A DNA stretch of 64,000 nucleotides from NCBI GenBank assembly GCA_946800325.1, contig OX326962.1:231001-295000 (forward strand), written 5' to 3'. The number at the start of each line of letters is the position of its first letter. The stretch's first letter is position 1. The stretch comes from Luzula sylvatica. Lineage: Eukaryota > Streptophyta > Magnoliopsida > Poales > Juncaceae. The position numbers and the translations under genes were made by a program. Shown here in pieces: positions 12,140-22,919 of the stretch. Under the pieces are notes generated by a model that was not told where the DNA came from, did no database searches, and saw only the letters and a program-made list of their open reading frames with translations.

Positions 12140-12665
12140 GTAGAAAGAGGAAGCTCTGCAGACATTTTGTTGAAACAGGCCTATGATAGACTGGGGTATG
12201 ATAGGAAGAATTTGCGACCCTCTGAAACTTGATTGGATTTACTGGAGATTCAGTCAAGCCCCTGGGATATTGTTCTATACCTATTATGCTGGATAAAGAT
12301 CAGAAAAAGGTATACTACAAGGAAGTTGCTCCTATCGTAGACCTGCCTTCAGCATATAATGGCATTCTAAGTAGAACCACCGCCAGACTTGGTGCAATTG
12401 TTTCAACCAGCCAATTAGTCATGAAAAGACCCTATCTCTGGTGATGGGGAAGTAATGACTATGATCGGAGACCAAGAGAGTGAAAAGCATTGCTACTGGA
12501 CTAGCTTGAGGACACCTTCAGCCAGAGTCATATAAGTAGAGAAGTGCATTGAACCCCCAAGGTCAAACATACCAGAGAGGAGGGGATCACCAGTGGAAGA
12601 AGTGGAGACATATCCACTAGATCCAGAGAAGCCTCAAAAGGTAGTTCAGGTTGGTGGGAACATTC
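12140..12665 (+). mobile_element. Ty3/gypsy retrotransposon fragment: aspartic protease and start of pol linker
   Basis: In plus-strand frames the segment gives VERGSSADILLKQAYDRLG (the retropepsin active-site region, normally D-x-G-S-S-A-D), then LIGFTGDSVKPLG and VDLPSAYNGIL, all typical of plant gypsy protease domains. After a gap, at about 12594-12665, it gives EEVETYPLDPEKPQKVV, the conserved linker before gypsy reverse transcriptase. The catalytic Asp is replaced by Glu, a TGA interrupts the frame near 12228, and no reverse transcriptase follows. This is a dead fragment of nuclear origin carried in mitochondrial DNA. Confidence 0.85.
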
Positions 12666-13335
12666 AAGGGCTTATCGTACTAGGTTCGCTTGGTTCAAAA
12701 GGACTGAATTTGAGGAATGGAGTTTGAGCTAATCAGTAGTAGAGCTTAGATACTTCTCTTTCTCGGGTGAAGCGAAGCGTATGTGTCAAGCTTGTGTATC
12801 CATTGTAACTTCACCCCTTCTTCTATTTAGATTATAGACTTTCTCTTCTGTCTTCTTCTCTTTCCTGCGTGCTGGACAGATACTAGCTCTGATTCTCATC
12901 CTTGATAGTCGCTCTTGTCTGACAAGTCTAAGTAGCTAGGAATCTTCCTGTTTAGGAGTTCATGAGCTAAGCCAGACCAGACCGCTATTCCTTTTATAGA
13001 GCTACGGAGCTAAGCCATATAGCAATTCCTGTATCAAGCCATTTCTCTGTAGTAACAAGGCCTGTTCAAAGGGGTCCATAGCATTGGTAGTCAATCCGTA
13101 ACTGAAAGCAGGAATGGGCCTACATGGGATGGGGAGCTACCCTAGATTTTGTTCATTAATTGCGGCTACTTGTCTCAGAAGCATCCCTATCTGGTTGCTT
13201 CTGTTGAGGTAGTAACCTCTCTGCCCTATCTCCTTCAGGAAAGTCAGTCAAATCCGCTTGTAAAGCATCTATTGATTCAGATTCTGTTGAGGAGTGAAAA
13301 GAATCTCCTTAGGCATGAGTGACCAGTCGACGAGA

Positions 13336-13351
13336 GGGGCGCGCAGCGGGG
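13336..13351 (+). repeat. 16-bp dispersed element, exact copy
   Basis: Exact copy with A on both flanks. TCGAC lies near both sides (13327 and about 13357), but this is too weak to call a target duplication. Confidence 0.95.
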
Positions 13352-14022
13352 ACTTACTCGACAGGAATGGGATCTGACTTACGTACTGGCTTCATCTGCT
13401 GACTCGACTTTCTCTTTCATTATCTGAAAAGCGTAATAGTAAGGTCTCAACAAACTACGGAGATACTCTAGAGTCGAGACATTATACGTTGAGAGCAGAG
13501 AGATACATAGTGATCTCTTTTCCTTTATCAGCGGGATGGATAAGTATGAAAGAAGATCCCCTCATTAGCCTTTCCAGATCTCTTGCAGGAGGATATGTAA
13601 GAAAGACTTCCTTCTTTCCGGCCAATCGTCTTTTTTTCGCTCAGCGCTTTAACGTCGAGACTCACTAAGGGCTTCTTTCTCTGGTATCAACTCCGGCACG
13701 TTTCGAGCCAAGAAGCTCGGCTCACCGGAGAAGCGAGCACCCTATCTAGTCTTTCAAGCGGGCTGCGAACCCTGAACCTGATTCCGCCAACCCATAGAAG
13801 AGGCTCAGCGGCGGTTGGTCTGACGTCAGCAAGCCAATTGGGGATCTCGCAGATAGAACGAGCCCGGGGGCTTTGCCCGATATCGAGCGAACTACTGACT
13901 GATCCGCCTACTCTTTATTAGTTCTGACGCTGCTATTGGCAATTACAACTGTAACCATATCCATGTTCTAGTTGCTATCTTCAAAGTCGACGCTCAAGCG
14001 AAACATTCCACTTCCAGAATCA

Positions 14023-14038
14023 GGGGCGCGCAGCGGGG
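14023..14038 (+). repeat. 16-bp dispersed element, exact copy
   Basis: Exact copy, A before and G after. Confidence 0.95.
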
Positions 14039-14297
14039 GTATTTCAAGTTCAATAAGTAGGCATTGATCCCAAAGAATGTAGTTCAAATCTAGGAATGTC
14101 ACCCAAGAGCCAATGCTATCGAACTTCAATCACATAAATTCACCCTTGGCAAATCGAGTTTCAGGTAGACAAAGTTTGGTGTACTTCATATTGGATATCT
14201 CACATCAAAAAGGAACATACTGCAAAATGAACACTGATAAAAGACAAAATCAACAATGAAATGCTTCAATCCGCCAGAAGAACAATGCATCCTACAC

Positions 14298-14834
14298 TTA
14301 TGGAGAGAGAGGCATCTTGAAAAAAACCAAGAAATGCGTCGAGAGGCCTCCCGTAGCTTGCCAACCAATCATATCGGTATACCAACCAGGGCGTCGTATT
14401 GAGAGTTTGCCCACTCCTTGACTTGAGAACAAAAGACGATAGCCATTCTCCCACTTGTTTTCAGAGTTCAAAGAGAGCTTCTTCTTCCAGCTTCTAATAT
14501 CTACTATGGCCACTATTTCTCTTTTCACCTTCCCCCAATCCCCCCAAAGAGTACAGACTTGAGGTGGAAAATAGACCTGTGACCATCTCCACACAAGTTT
14601 CTCAGGCTGTGTACTGGTACAAGTGATGTTGGATGTATGGAGAAGATTCAGGGGAGAGACCCTTTCAGCTTCAACCATTTCTGAATTCTTCTTGACTTCT
14701 ACTTGCCACACCCCATCACACCAAGCTTCCCTCACTGTGATAGATAGCTTGATTTCTGGCACAAGAGTACACCAGAGGAAAGAGCAGTGAACAGTCACCA
14801 AGCCAACGATCATGCCAGAAGGAGACCTGGCCAA
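14298..14834 (-). CDS. Unidentified open frame, 178 codons
   Basis: This is the longest open frame in the window that belongs to no recognised gene. It starts MARSPSGMIVGLVTVHCSF, has one hydrophobic stretch near the N-terminus (residues 8-26) and a Trp-rich middle (LVWRWSQVYFPPQV, about 80-93). No motif I know is present. It could be a decayed nuclear insertion, a mitochondrion-specific ORF or chance. There is no neighbouring gene to suggest a function. Confidence 0.3.
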   Translation of the reverse strand: MARSPSGMIVGLVTVHCSFLWCTLVPEIKLSITVREAWCDGVWQVEVKKNSEMVEAERVSPLNLLHTSNITCTSTQPEKLVWRWSQVYFPPQVCTLWGDWGKVKREIVAIVDIRSWKKKLSLNSENKWENGYRLLFSSQGVGKLSIRRPGWYTDMIGWQATGGLSTHFLVFFKMPLSP

Positions 14835-15814
14835 AGTACCAATTGGAACATATAACGTAGGCTTCCAATAAAGTAGTTTGCTAACTGGCCGAATAGAAGT
14901 AGTTACGTTCCGTAAGGGCCTAGCCTACTAGTCAAAAGGGGGCTTCAAAGCCAAATAGAAAGTGTAGTCAGTGCCTAAGATCAGTAGTTGCCTTATTAGC
15001 CGAAGCTGAAGGAGATGAAAGATAGTGACTGAGTTCCGAGAGGGACGACGGAGATGAAAGAGAGGGGCGCACAGCGGGGAATGAAATCAGAATAAAGCGG
15101 CGAAGTGAATTCATTTCGGGGAAGCTTGACCTCAGCTTATATGCTCTGCTCTACTCATTAGTTTTTGATCGTTCTAGTAGAATCCTGTCTATTTATCTAG
15201 CCGAATCCTTTCTAATATGCAGTACGAAAGTCAAAGATGAGATCCTAGTAGTTAGTTGATCTCGAAAATCGAAAGAAAGAGCGCGGGAAAGATCCATTCT
15301 TTCTCTTAACAAACAGTAAGGGGTGACGAGCAGACGAGACGCTTCACTCCATGACTGTCGGCCTAGTGAAATAGGCAAACTTCCAACTCCAGGATCGGGT
15401 TCTGGTTCATATCCTCGAGTCCTGAAAAGCAAGCCTACTTATTTCTTTTGATATAATAGCTTGGGCGTACCCACCAATACTAGAGTTGACCCAAAGCAAG
15501 GGAGGGTCCCGACCCAGAAAAAGGAAGCGACCACTCATCAGAGGAAGCCCCTAGGTCAAAGACCTTCTTCCGACGATTGGGTGAAAGACGTTCTTCCGAC
15601 CAAGGAAGGTCTAATGTTCCGACCAGGAAGGAAGCGCCCGGAGGTAGGCCACTTCCGGAAAAGAAGAAGGGAGCCAGCTCGCTACTAATAAACTTCCGAA
15701 GCTACTGCTTTCCTACACTTGCGGAGGGCAGTCCATGTTCCGAGCCCCGACTCACTTTACTTTTGGTCTTTTGAATAGGCGCATCCTTTGGACTGACTGA
15801 GCACCGGTGGTTTT
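14835..15814. other. Intergenic tract
   Basis: No gene recognised. It holds one A-variant 16-bp element at 15064 and short frames of 79 codons or fewer. Confidence 0.5.
15064..15079 (+). repeat. 16-bp dispersed element, A variant
   Basis: GGGGCGCACAGCGGGG with A on both flanks; same base as the rps3 copy. Confidence 0.95.
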
Positions 15815-16646
15815 TTACTTAGTCTTTTGAGGCTTCACCCCATCGTTTGACTGACTATTAACTACAACTTCCAGCTTATCGTTAGAATGAGTCTTGACTA
15901 CAACCTCCACCTTATCAGGCATTGGGGCACTCTTCAATCTTGCTTGTTCTCGTACAGCCGAGTTCAGCTGGTCCAACAATGAAGAGACCTTCACGGAGGG
16001 GTAGTGAGGGGAACAGTGGAACACCAACGAGAGGACATGTATCATTAGTGCCTCAAGCGTATAGCTCCCAAGGTTATTAAGCAGAGGTAAATACTCATCT
16101 GGGAGGCGAGTCTTGAGATATTCCCTGGCGCTAGGCAAGTCTTTATTAATGAATATCCAAGTCATGACAGCCTTTCAAGATGTTTTCCTCTTGGAAAGAC
16201 ATTGACTGATTTTATATATTCATTTGTAAACCCTCACAATTAGTTTGATCCCTACTACTTTTCATATGCCACAACATATGGATAATATCATGTTTATACC
16301 TATTAGCCATAGTATTGTTCCTGGATTTCTCAATATCCGACAACTTGGCATAGAGATTCTCCCAGAACTCATTAATAATGAAAGCCATACTTTCTTCCTT
16401 TTTAGGTAGTGGCTTATCATTACTGTCAGTAGTCAATGAAATATAATCCTCCTTAATAGGTGATTGATGGTTCTCCTCTTCATTCATATAGGAAAGCGTG
16501 TGATGCATTGGGTCTGGATGAAGATATCTGCGGCTATCTCTATTTGTTTCAACCTGCTCCTCAGGCTTCTCACTCGTTTGATCCGTCGAAACCCATTTCC
16601 AATAATCTCCATGCCTTTCATGGTGTTGTATCCTTCCACTCGCCAT
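15815..16646 (-). pseudogene. Broken copy of plasmid RNA polymerase N-terminal region (copy B)
   Basis: Read on the minus strand from an ATG at 16646. An acidic, Glu-rich leader is followed by FIINEFWENLYAKLSDIEK (intact gene: VIIETFWTEFCNDLEKLE). A TAA near 16212 and a frameshift follow, then FINKDLPSAREYLKTRLP and LLNNLGSYTLEALMIHVL, the last nearly identical to residues 246-263 of the intact polymerase, and then a Lys/Val-rich tail ending at 15815. The whole spans only the N-terminal region (intact residues about 145-300) and no catalytic motif follows. Its ATG abuts the ATG of the divergent reading frame on the plus strand inside the palindrome CATATG at 16644-16649. The gene is dead but clearly of plasmid polymerase origin. 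Confidence 0.82.
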
Positions 16647-17523
16647 ATGTCATATCTCAATGGTACTAATTATCCATACTACGGGGCGCCGTGGGATTTG
16701 GAAAGGCTTTGTGATGCTATTCAATCCGTCTATAGGGATTATCCTAACTACTTGACTATTAGCCAGAGTGTGGGGCGCACAGCGGGGAGTGAAATCAAAA
16801 ATAATGACCGGTGCTTATGTATTTTCTGCATTTCGTGTATCGTATCTTAATATTCGAAGTCCTAGTTATAAAAGGGTATCGCTGAACTTTTCCGATCCCG
16901 AGATGCTTTCGATGGACGTAATGTTTTATAATGCCTGTGTCAATCCTGATTTCGTAATGCATATACGCCCTTCTCAGGCTGACTGCATGATAATGTTGGC
17001 ATTATCGCTTTGGATCAGTACATTTTTCCGTCATTATATGGTGAATCATGAAGAGTATATGTTGGACTATCTTACAAATCAGATGGGTAGGGTGGCTAAG
17101 CTATATGTGATCAACTCGGAGCATTGCATAACGTTACCAATGTCATGGATACTGTCTAAGCTGGTACCAGCTCTTGGAGGAGACATTAGATTGTTTAGTC
17201 TACTAGCGTCTATATTGGATGCCCCTCTGGTTGCGGTTGCTGACAAAGAGGATAAGATTCTTGGTTTCTGCTTGGCTGATGTGGCTCCTAGGCATATATT
17301 CACTGAGTCCATCCTATCCGTAATACTCCGTCCATTGGATCATGTGGAATGGTAGCAGCATGGGGCCTTATATTATAGGGTCGGCAGTCAGGTAGTGATT
17401 GGAACGCGCCAATCAAGTTCCTTCTTCCAGGACAAGGTGTTATTTCGGGTGTTGTACGAAAACTATCTTGCTAGGAAGTGTGTCGTCACTGTTGTGGAAG
17501 CAGGGGAATCGAAAAGCCTTTGA
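16647..17523 (+). pseudogene. Unidentified plasmid-type reading frame, interrupted by a 16-bp element and a TAG
   Basis: From an ATG at 16647 the frame runs MSYLNGTNYPYYGAPWDLER... to codon 41, then meets a 16-bp element at 16772-16787. Downstream the coding-like frame continues in the next register (VKSKIMTGAYVFSAFRVSYL...) for about 190 codons to a TAG at 17353, and beyond it to a TGA at 17521. Subtracting the 16 nt joins the two registers with no stop, so the element explains the shift. The same register then runs straight into the RNA polymerase N-terminal copy C, so this may be the N-terminal part of a larger plasmid protein. I do not recognise the family; it is not obviously a DNA polymerase. 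Dead as it stands. Confidence 0.6.
16772..16787 (+). repeat. 16-bp dispersed element, A variant, inside a reading frame
   Basis: GGGGCGCACAGCGGGG, one of only two plus-oriented copies preceded by T. It sits between AGAGTGT and AGTGAAA and changes the register of a coding-like frame by exactly +16 nt. Confidence 0.95.
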
Positions 17524-18280
17524 TTTTGTGACAAGAGGCTTTCTTTGGACTCAGAAGGGCAGATTATAGTGCGCGAGGATAGCTCTTTGCCCGAAATGCC
17601 TGTTAGCCAGGAAGTGGAAGAGAGTCTCAGTCCATGCCCAGAGCCCGAGCCCCAGGCGAGGGTGGAGCCAGAAGAGCAGTGCCGGTTGGAAGAGTCCATT
17701 ATATCTGCAACAGATAGTTCTGAAAATGTTGGTGTAGTTGATGTGAGTGTCGTTGGCTTTGATGGAGGTGAAGTGAATCCTAGCGTGAATATCGAGTCTA
17801 TGGGAGGAAATGGTGGTAGTAGTGGTGGTAGTTCAAGCGAGGACGAGTCTTTCCGTGATGAAGACATGTCTGCCTCACCTGATATGTTGGAAGGTGGTAG
17901 TAATGTTAATGACTCTTCAGCTGAGATGGGTTCCGGTCAGTATGATCGTTCTCAAATTGTAGAAGCGTTTTGGGAGGATTTCTGCAATGAACTTATAATT
18001 AAGGAGAAATGCCCGAGGAAGGGTCATTCTCCAACTAGTATGTATCAGGATGAGGTGATCAAGCTGTTGAATTCCTCTAAGACTAAGCAGAGTTTGGTTT
18101 AATTAGTGGATTTACAAATGGCAATTGAAGATTCTACCTTGAATTTCCATTAGGGTAATATCTTTCAGAGTACTCCTAATTTGGTGAAGCTCTTTATTAG
18201 TGCTGATAAGCCTAGCGCCAAGGAGTATTTCAAGGAGAAGCTACCGAACTTATTCAGCATAGGCAAATACTCACGCGGGC
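17524..18280 (+). pseudogene. Broken copy of plasmid RNA polymerase N-terminal region (copy C)
   Basis: This continues in the same register as the preceding frame. A Ser/Gly/Glu-rich acidic leader of about 120 codons (17545-17940) resembles the Gly/Ser/Asp-rich leader of the intact polymerase. It is followed by QIVEAFWEDFCNELIIKEK (intact: VIIETFWTEFCNDLEKLE), YQDEVIKLLNSSKTK (intact: YQSEVIKLLLDNKGK) and NLVKLFISADKPSAKEYF (intact: NLIKLFIGDDIQTAKEYL). TAA/TAG stops at about 18100 and 18151 interrupt it. The homology ends at a 16-bp element at 18280, just where the conserved YTLEALMIHVL block should begin. The polymerase core is absent. Confident as a homologue and dead as a gene. Confidence 0.85.
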
Positions 18281-18295
18281 CCCGCTGCGCGCCCC
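18280..18295 (-). repeat. 16-bp dispersed element, exact copy, at a pseudogene breakpoint
   Basis: CCCCGCTGCGCGCCCC on plus, preceded by G and followed by T. Polymerase homology on its left stops here. Confidence 0.95.
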
Positions 18296-18539
18296 TTTCT
18301 ATTAGTGTAATAAGTCAAGCTTCACATAGGGCCTGCCTTCCTCCTATAGTGCTCCTACCCTGGACCTTTTTGAGTGGGAACTGGGACCTGGTACTACAAT
18401 GCACAAGCGGTAAGAGCAAACTTGATTATTGCTTTCCTTTATGCGATGTACTCTATAGGCAACTCGTCCCCCTACAACCTTGCTCTGGCACTGATTTACC
18501 AGCTTCATCGTCAACATTCTCATGAATTCCCATAGCTTC

Positions 18540-18670
18540 TCGGAAGCCGGCTTGCGCTGGATTGGTCCATACCTCTGGCAGGCATCGCAGTTTTGAGCAT
18601 GTGCTATGCAATCTGACAGGACCGTAGGCCAGTAGTGGTCATGTCTCCGGATCAACCAACGCATCTTCAC
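18540..18670 (-). mobile_element. Ty3/gypsy integrase fragment (zinc-binding domain)
   Basis: The minus frame from 18670 reads KMRWLIRRHDHYWPTVLSDC, then NCDACQRYGPIQRKPA. This matches the plant gypsy integrase N-terminal region, with the CxxC half of the HHCC zinc finger (C-D-A-C) intact and the usual QRHGP-like sequence after it. The open frame continues to 18344 without further recognisable integrase sequence. Only about 43 codons are identifiable, so it is a dead nuclear-derived fragment. Confidence 0.8.
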
Positions 18671-18699
18671 AAAGAAAGAAATGAGCAGTTAAGTATACA

Positions 18700-21600
18700 G
18701 TGTCTCGCAAGTGTCATCACGAGGCAAGGGCTGATTTGAAAAGCAATGGAAGACTACAGAAAGTCGATGAATCACACTTCGATGCGTCCGCCCAGCCACT
18801 TCTATGCAATTCATGGGCAATCCTGGTGGCTAGCACTAGGAAAGATCCAGTCTTTCAAACAATGGTATACGAATTCCCTTGTCCCAGAATGGATGACCCT
18901 AGTGTGCACTTTCCTCGCCAGCCATCTTTTGTGCTGGACCAGGAAATTAGCACTTGAGAACCACTGATTCTAGAAAAACAAGCCATTCTCGAGATTCCGT
19001 CACATTCTCATTGAACTAGTCAAAATCAAAGTGACAACGTTGTTCATTAATGTTTTGCCTTGTAAGTATCCGCACATTTCACTTTTTGCTGGCGGTGGAA
19101 TTTTCCAGCCAGGTATTAGTGAATCAGTACACGAACCTATGGGTTCAAGAGCCACCTAGGAAGCTGTATGTTTGAGCGGTATAGGTTCTTTCTTATGTTG
19201 TAGCCACCTAAAATAGACTAATTCTCGTTGAGGAGTCTTCTTTTCGCACTTTTGCTATCTAGTCCTTGCTTGACCTCTCGTTCCACTTCGTCAAGGAGAT
19301 CAAGTTCAGCACGTCGTCAAAGCCTTTCTCTAACTAAGGCCACTCCCGGACAGAAAGAACACTCCATTCAGTGGAAGCTGGCCGGTGTCAGAAATGAGTC
19401 CACATTCTCCTCTTTCTTGAGACACTTCCTGCGGTCCCCTCCATTGGGAAAGCGGATAGATTGCTGCATTTCTCTTTGACCTCTACTTTGATCCTAATAA
19501 CTTGATCACTGGATCTCAAACCGCATGCAATGGAAGGGGATGGAAGAAAATGGAAAAGGGCTTCCTCTTACCAGAAGCAAGATAAGCGCGGAGAGGTTTA
19601 TGAATATGAACTTCCAATGACTGCCAGGGAAAAAGACGGGCACGGGGCACTGAGATAGACGGGAAAGACTCCATTTTTGGTAGGGCTTCCTAACGTTCTA
19701 GTTTCAACCTCTAATTGTTGCTATCAAGAGAAAAGCCTGCCGCTGGTAGGGCCAAAAGATCCAATCTTATTTGTCTAGGTGGGGAGTCTATTTGCACATT
19801 CCGGTCTACTTTCGTTCCACTTTTTGTCTTTCTAAAGTCAATTCTTCCTTATTTTATGTTACAATTTGGATTCTTTGGTTAACATATCCTTTCTCAGCCT
19901 CAGCACTTTGCTGAAGCTTCTACCTCAATCAAGTAGATCCACAGGAAAAGCATATAGTTCTCTCTTAGTACAGGCAGGAAAGGAGGCAAATATCAAGCTG
20001 GACAATTTTCTTAGAGTCCAAAAGCTGAACAAGATCCATGGAGACAAATATGAGTAACCTCCGACAAAGCCGGTTAAGGGCAGCATAGACATTTGGAAAC
20101 TAGTGAGATGCCAAGGCGTTGAATGTTTATATAGAGAGGCAGACGGTCCTGAATAGCTCGCAGCACCACAAAGGATGATTGGAGGGGGAACCTATACCTT
20201 CCAGATTGGATGCAGGATGCAGGTGATAGGAGCGGGCATAGGGAGTGGCTTTATGATAACATCAACAGCGGATTTCGTTGAGAAGATGCCATGGTTGTCG
20301 GGGATCCAAAGTAGTTGATCTTCATCAATCAACAGACGAATCTCGCGGCACACCATTAGAGATTGCTTGCTTCCTCTGAAAAGTCAAGGCCTAAGAGCTC
20401 TTAGTGGCTGTAGCTATATCTCTAGCCAAGGAAGAAAAGAAGACGTCGAGTTCCGTAACTTCTTGATTAGGAGGAAACATCTCAAGCAACCTAACTCTAG
20501 TCCAAATGTCCCATGACATCATCATGTGGATTCATCCGGACTTGCTAGCCAATGATTGGAAGGGTAGGGAACCTCAATCGCTGAACACATTTCCACCAAC
20601 AAAACCTTTCTGCCTGCCCCTAAGCTCCGAGGCATTGATAGGAAGAAGCCAAAGAGAAAGCTCATTCATTGAAGGCCGTCAGCCAGCGGAGTTAGAACGA
20701 ACAAACCCGGGCTGGGTTAGACCGGCTTTGCTTGAACACAGGAAAGACATGACTTATTGGACGATGACCTCATAATGTGGGGTTAGCCCTGCCCTGCCGA
20801 TCAGCTTTGAAGGCAACTAATCCAATTCATTGTTCAAAACGACAGGGTCCTTTTTCAGAACTGGGAAGTCGTCATTGGCTCATACCCTAACGGGAGTTGG
20901 ACCGGGATGCGGGCCGCCTAGCTGATGAACGAGTAGCTTGAGGTAGCTCGAAGATCGGAAAGAGAGAGTGCTAACCCGAAGCCCCGTACCCCGTATATCC
21001 CAATTTCATTACCGACTCTCCCGCTGCTGCTACTGTTAGCCGAGCTGGCGAACAATAAGGTGACTCACCAACTTATTAGAACAAAGAAAGAGTAGCATTA
21101 ACTGAGCAAAACCATATTGAAGTCCTAATTCAATTCATTTTCAAGCACTAAGGCATAAAATAGAGAATACAACGAAGGAAGCGAAGTGCCAGCAAGGAGA
21201 GCCGGTCTTCTGCTCAGCAGTCAAAAAGGCACTATTGATGAAACGCCAGAAAAACAAGAGTTCACCTCAATAAGCACGGGTGAGTTACGAGAAGTTGCTT
21301 TGTGGTACCGGTATTCCCTCTTCAATCAGAAAGAGAGTCCCGGAAGCTCGCTCAAGTTCAGGTTATTCAGCAGTGGAAAGACATTCAGTCTTCACCCTAG
21401 AGTATAGTGAATGTTGATATGCTGCGCGGCGGAGCGTAGCTCATCTCGCTGTACTAGAGTCTTGTTGTCTTCCTCCCTCCTCCTGGCTAACAACTATTTG
21501 TATACACCGGATCGTCTTCCCAATGACCGACCTTTGACCTCCCTTGTGAGTGAAATGCGCTCTTTCGCTGTGCGTGAGAGTCAAAATCCAGAAAGAAGTA

Positions 21601-22680
21601 GCGTGCGTGCGTGGGGAATGCAACTTGTTCGCTGAAGTGGAGGCGCTTTCCGCTGGGGCAGACCATTCTTGTGAGAACGAGGGCTGGTCCAATCCTGAAA
21701 TCAACCAACTCTCTAGGGAAAACGACTAGCTAGATGATCTTTGAGTCAGAATGAAAACTTGTTGACACGGGGAGCCATCAAAAGTGGCTGATTTGTGAGC
21801 TGAGAAACTGAGAAAGAGGATTGGATAGCGTAGTTTCCTTCCATCTTTTGGCCGGCTTCCTTCTTGATAAGGTCAGCACTTCGCCTCATTCTATTTAGGT
21901 TGTTTCTTTTCTTTCAAAGTTTGATATCGTAACGAGGGCCGCGGGCCACTCATTGACTTTCTACCTTGGGCTTCGACTTTCATAGGAGAATGGGACGGCA
22001 GTGCTACTTCACAGGAAACCTTCTGATGTCAAAGAAAGAGAGACACACGAATGCCCAGAATCTTCCGATTCAGTCAGCTATCGGTAGTGAGCTGATTCGT
22101 CCTTAACTCTACTTAGAAGTCCTGCCCTCTATATTAGGGTGGTGGAGGTGATGAAATTCTGTAGTTCGGGGGGTCCCTTTCAGTTCCTACCTTGCCTGCT
22201 TGTCTGAGTTAGAGAATTGATTCCAACCTGGTCCTCGTTGTTATTCTCGAAGACGAGATGGCATTATTGAAGAATTGCGAGGAGAGGAGGGAGGGAACTC
22301 CAATCATTTCATGATATTCAGTGTTTTTTCAACGATTCTTTCCCGGGAGAATAGACACCATTTGACCTAATAAGGAGGGGCCGTTGCCCATATCGTAGCC
22401 ATACCATACAAAGGCTTCCGATGCGGGAGTTGCATATGAGCAAGACTGTCTTGAGCCAGGAATGCGATGATTGGGTCAGAGGCCTATGCCCGAGAGAAGC
22501 ACCCCTTTATTGGCAACTCTGTTTCTGGTCCTTCCACTTTCTTGGATTAGCTGGCCCGGAAGCCCGGCCTTGTGTGGTTGTCAAGCTGACATCAAGAGTA
22601 CCGGGGAGTAGCTCACTTAGTAGCTCGAACCTGGCTAGTCTAGATCTCCCTGGCCTGACTTGGCTAGCTTCCCTCTTCTG
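18700..22680. other. Intergenic tract lacking 16-bp elements
   Basis: No gene recognised. Frames are short; 20506-20775 (89 codons, plus) is the longest before 22421. It lies within the second longest gap without the 16-bp element (18296-24067). Confidence 0.55.
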
Positions 22681-22689
22681 CCTAGTGTC

Positions 22690-22905
22690 ACGTCATATGA
22701 TTACTCCGTCAAGAGATGGTACCAGGAAACCGAAGGTCTTCCCCGCCACTCGCTACCCTCGGCATGCTTTCTTGCTCTTCAGTCCGATGCTTCTTTTCGT
22801 GAACCTCTCTCAGGCTTCGAAGGTACCAGAATGGCGCGCAGCCATGCAGGATGAGTTCAATGCTCTACTTCGCAACTCCACTTGTCTCTTGTTCCCTACC
22901 ATCCG
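22690..22905 (+). mobile_element. Ty1/copia reverse transcriptase fragment (N-terminal edge)
   Basis: Within an open frame beginning at 22421, the segment HMITPSRDGTRKPKVFP followed by SKVPEWRAAMQDEFNALLRN matches the start of plant copia reverse transcriptase (usual pattern: HxMxTRxKxGIxKPK, then PxWxxAMxxEYxALxxNxTW). The polymerase core is missing, and the frame upstream of 22690 is unrelated. Dead fragment. Confidence 0.82.
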
Positions 22906-22919
22906 TATATTCATGTAGT

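Larger units (their letters stand above)
12670..14297. other. Intergenic tract
   Basis: No gene seen and no open frame longer than 60 codons was noted. Two 16-bp elements (13336 and 14023) are listed separately. A short inverted repeat, CGAGC...GCTCG, occurs around 13708-13723. Confidence 0.55.

Noticed and set aside
16641..16720. MSYLNGTNYPYY as a copia gag start
   Set aside because: Only a few residues resemble the copia KLNGxNYPxW pattern; the following sequence does not fit gag.
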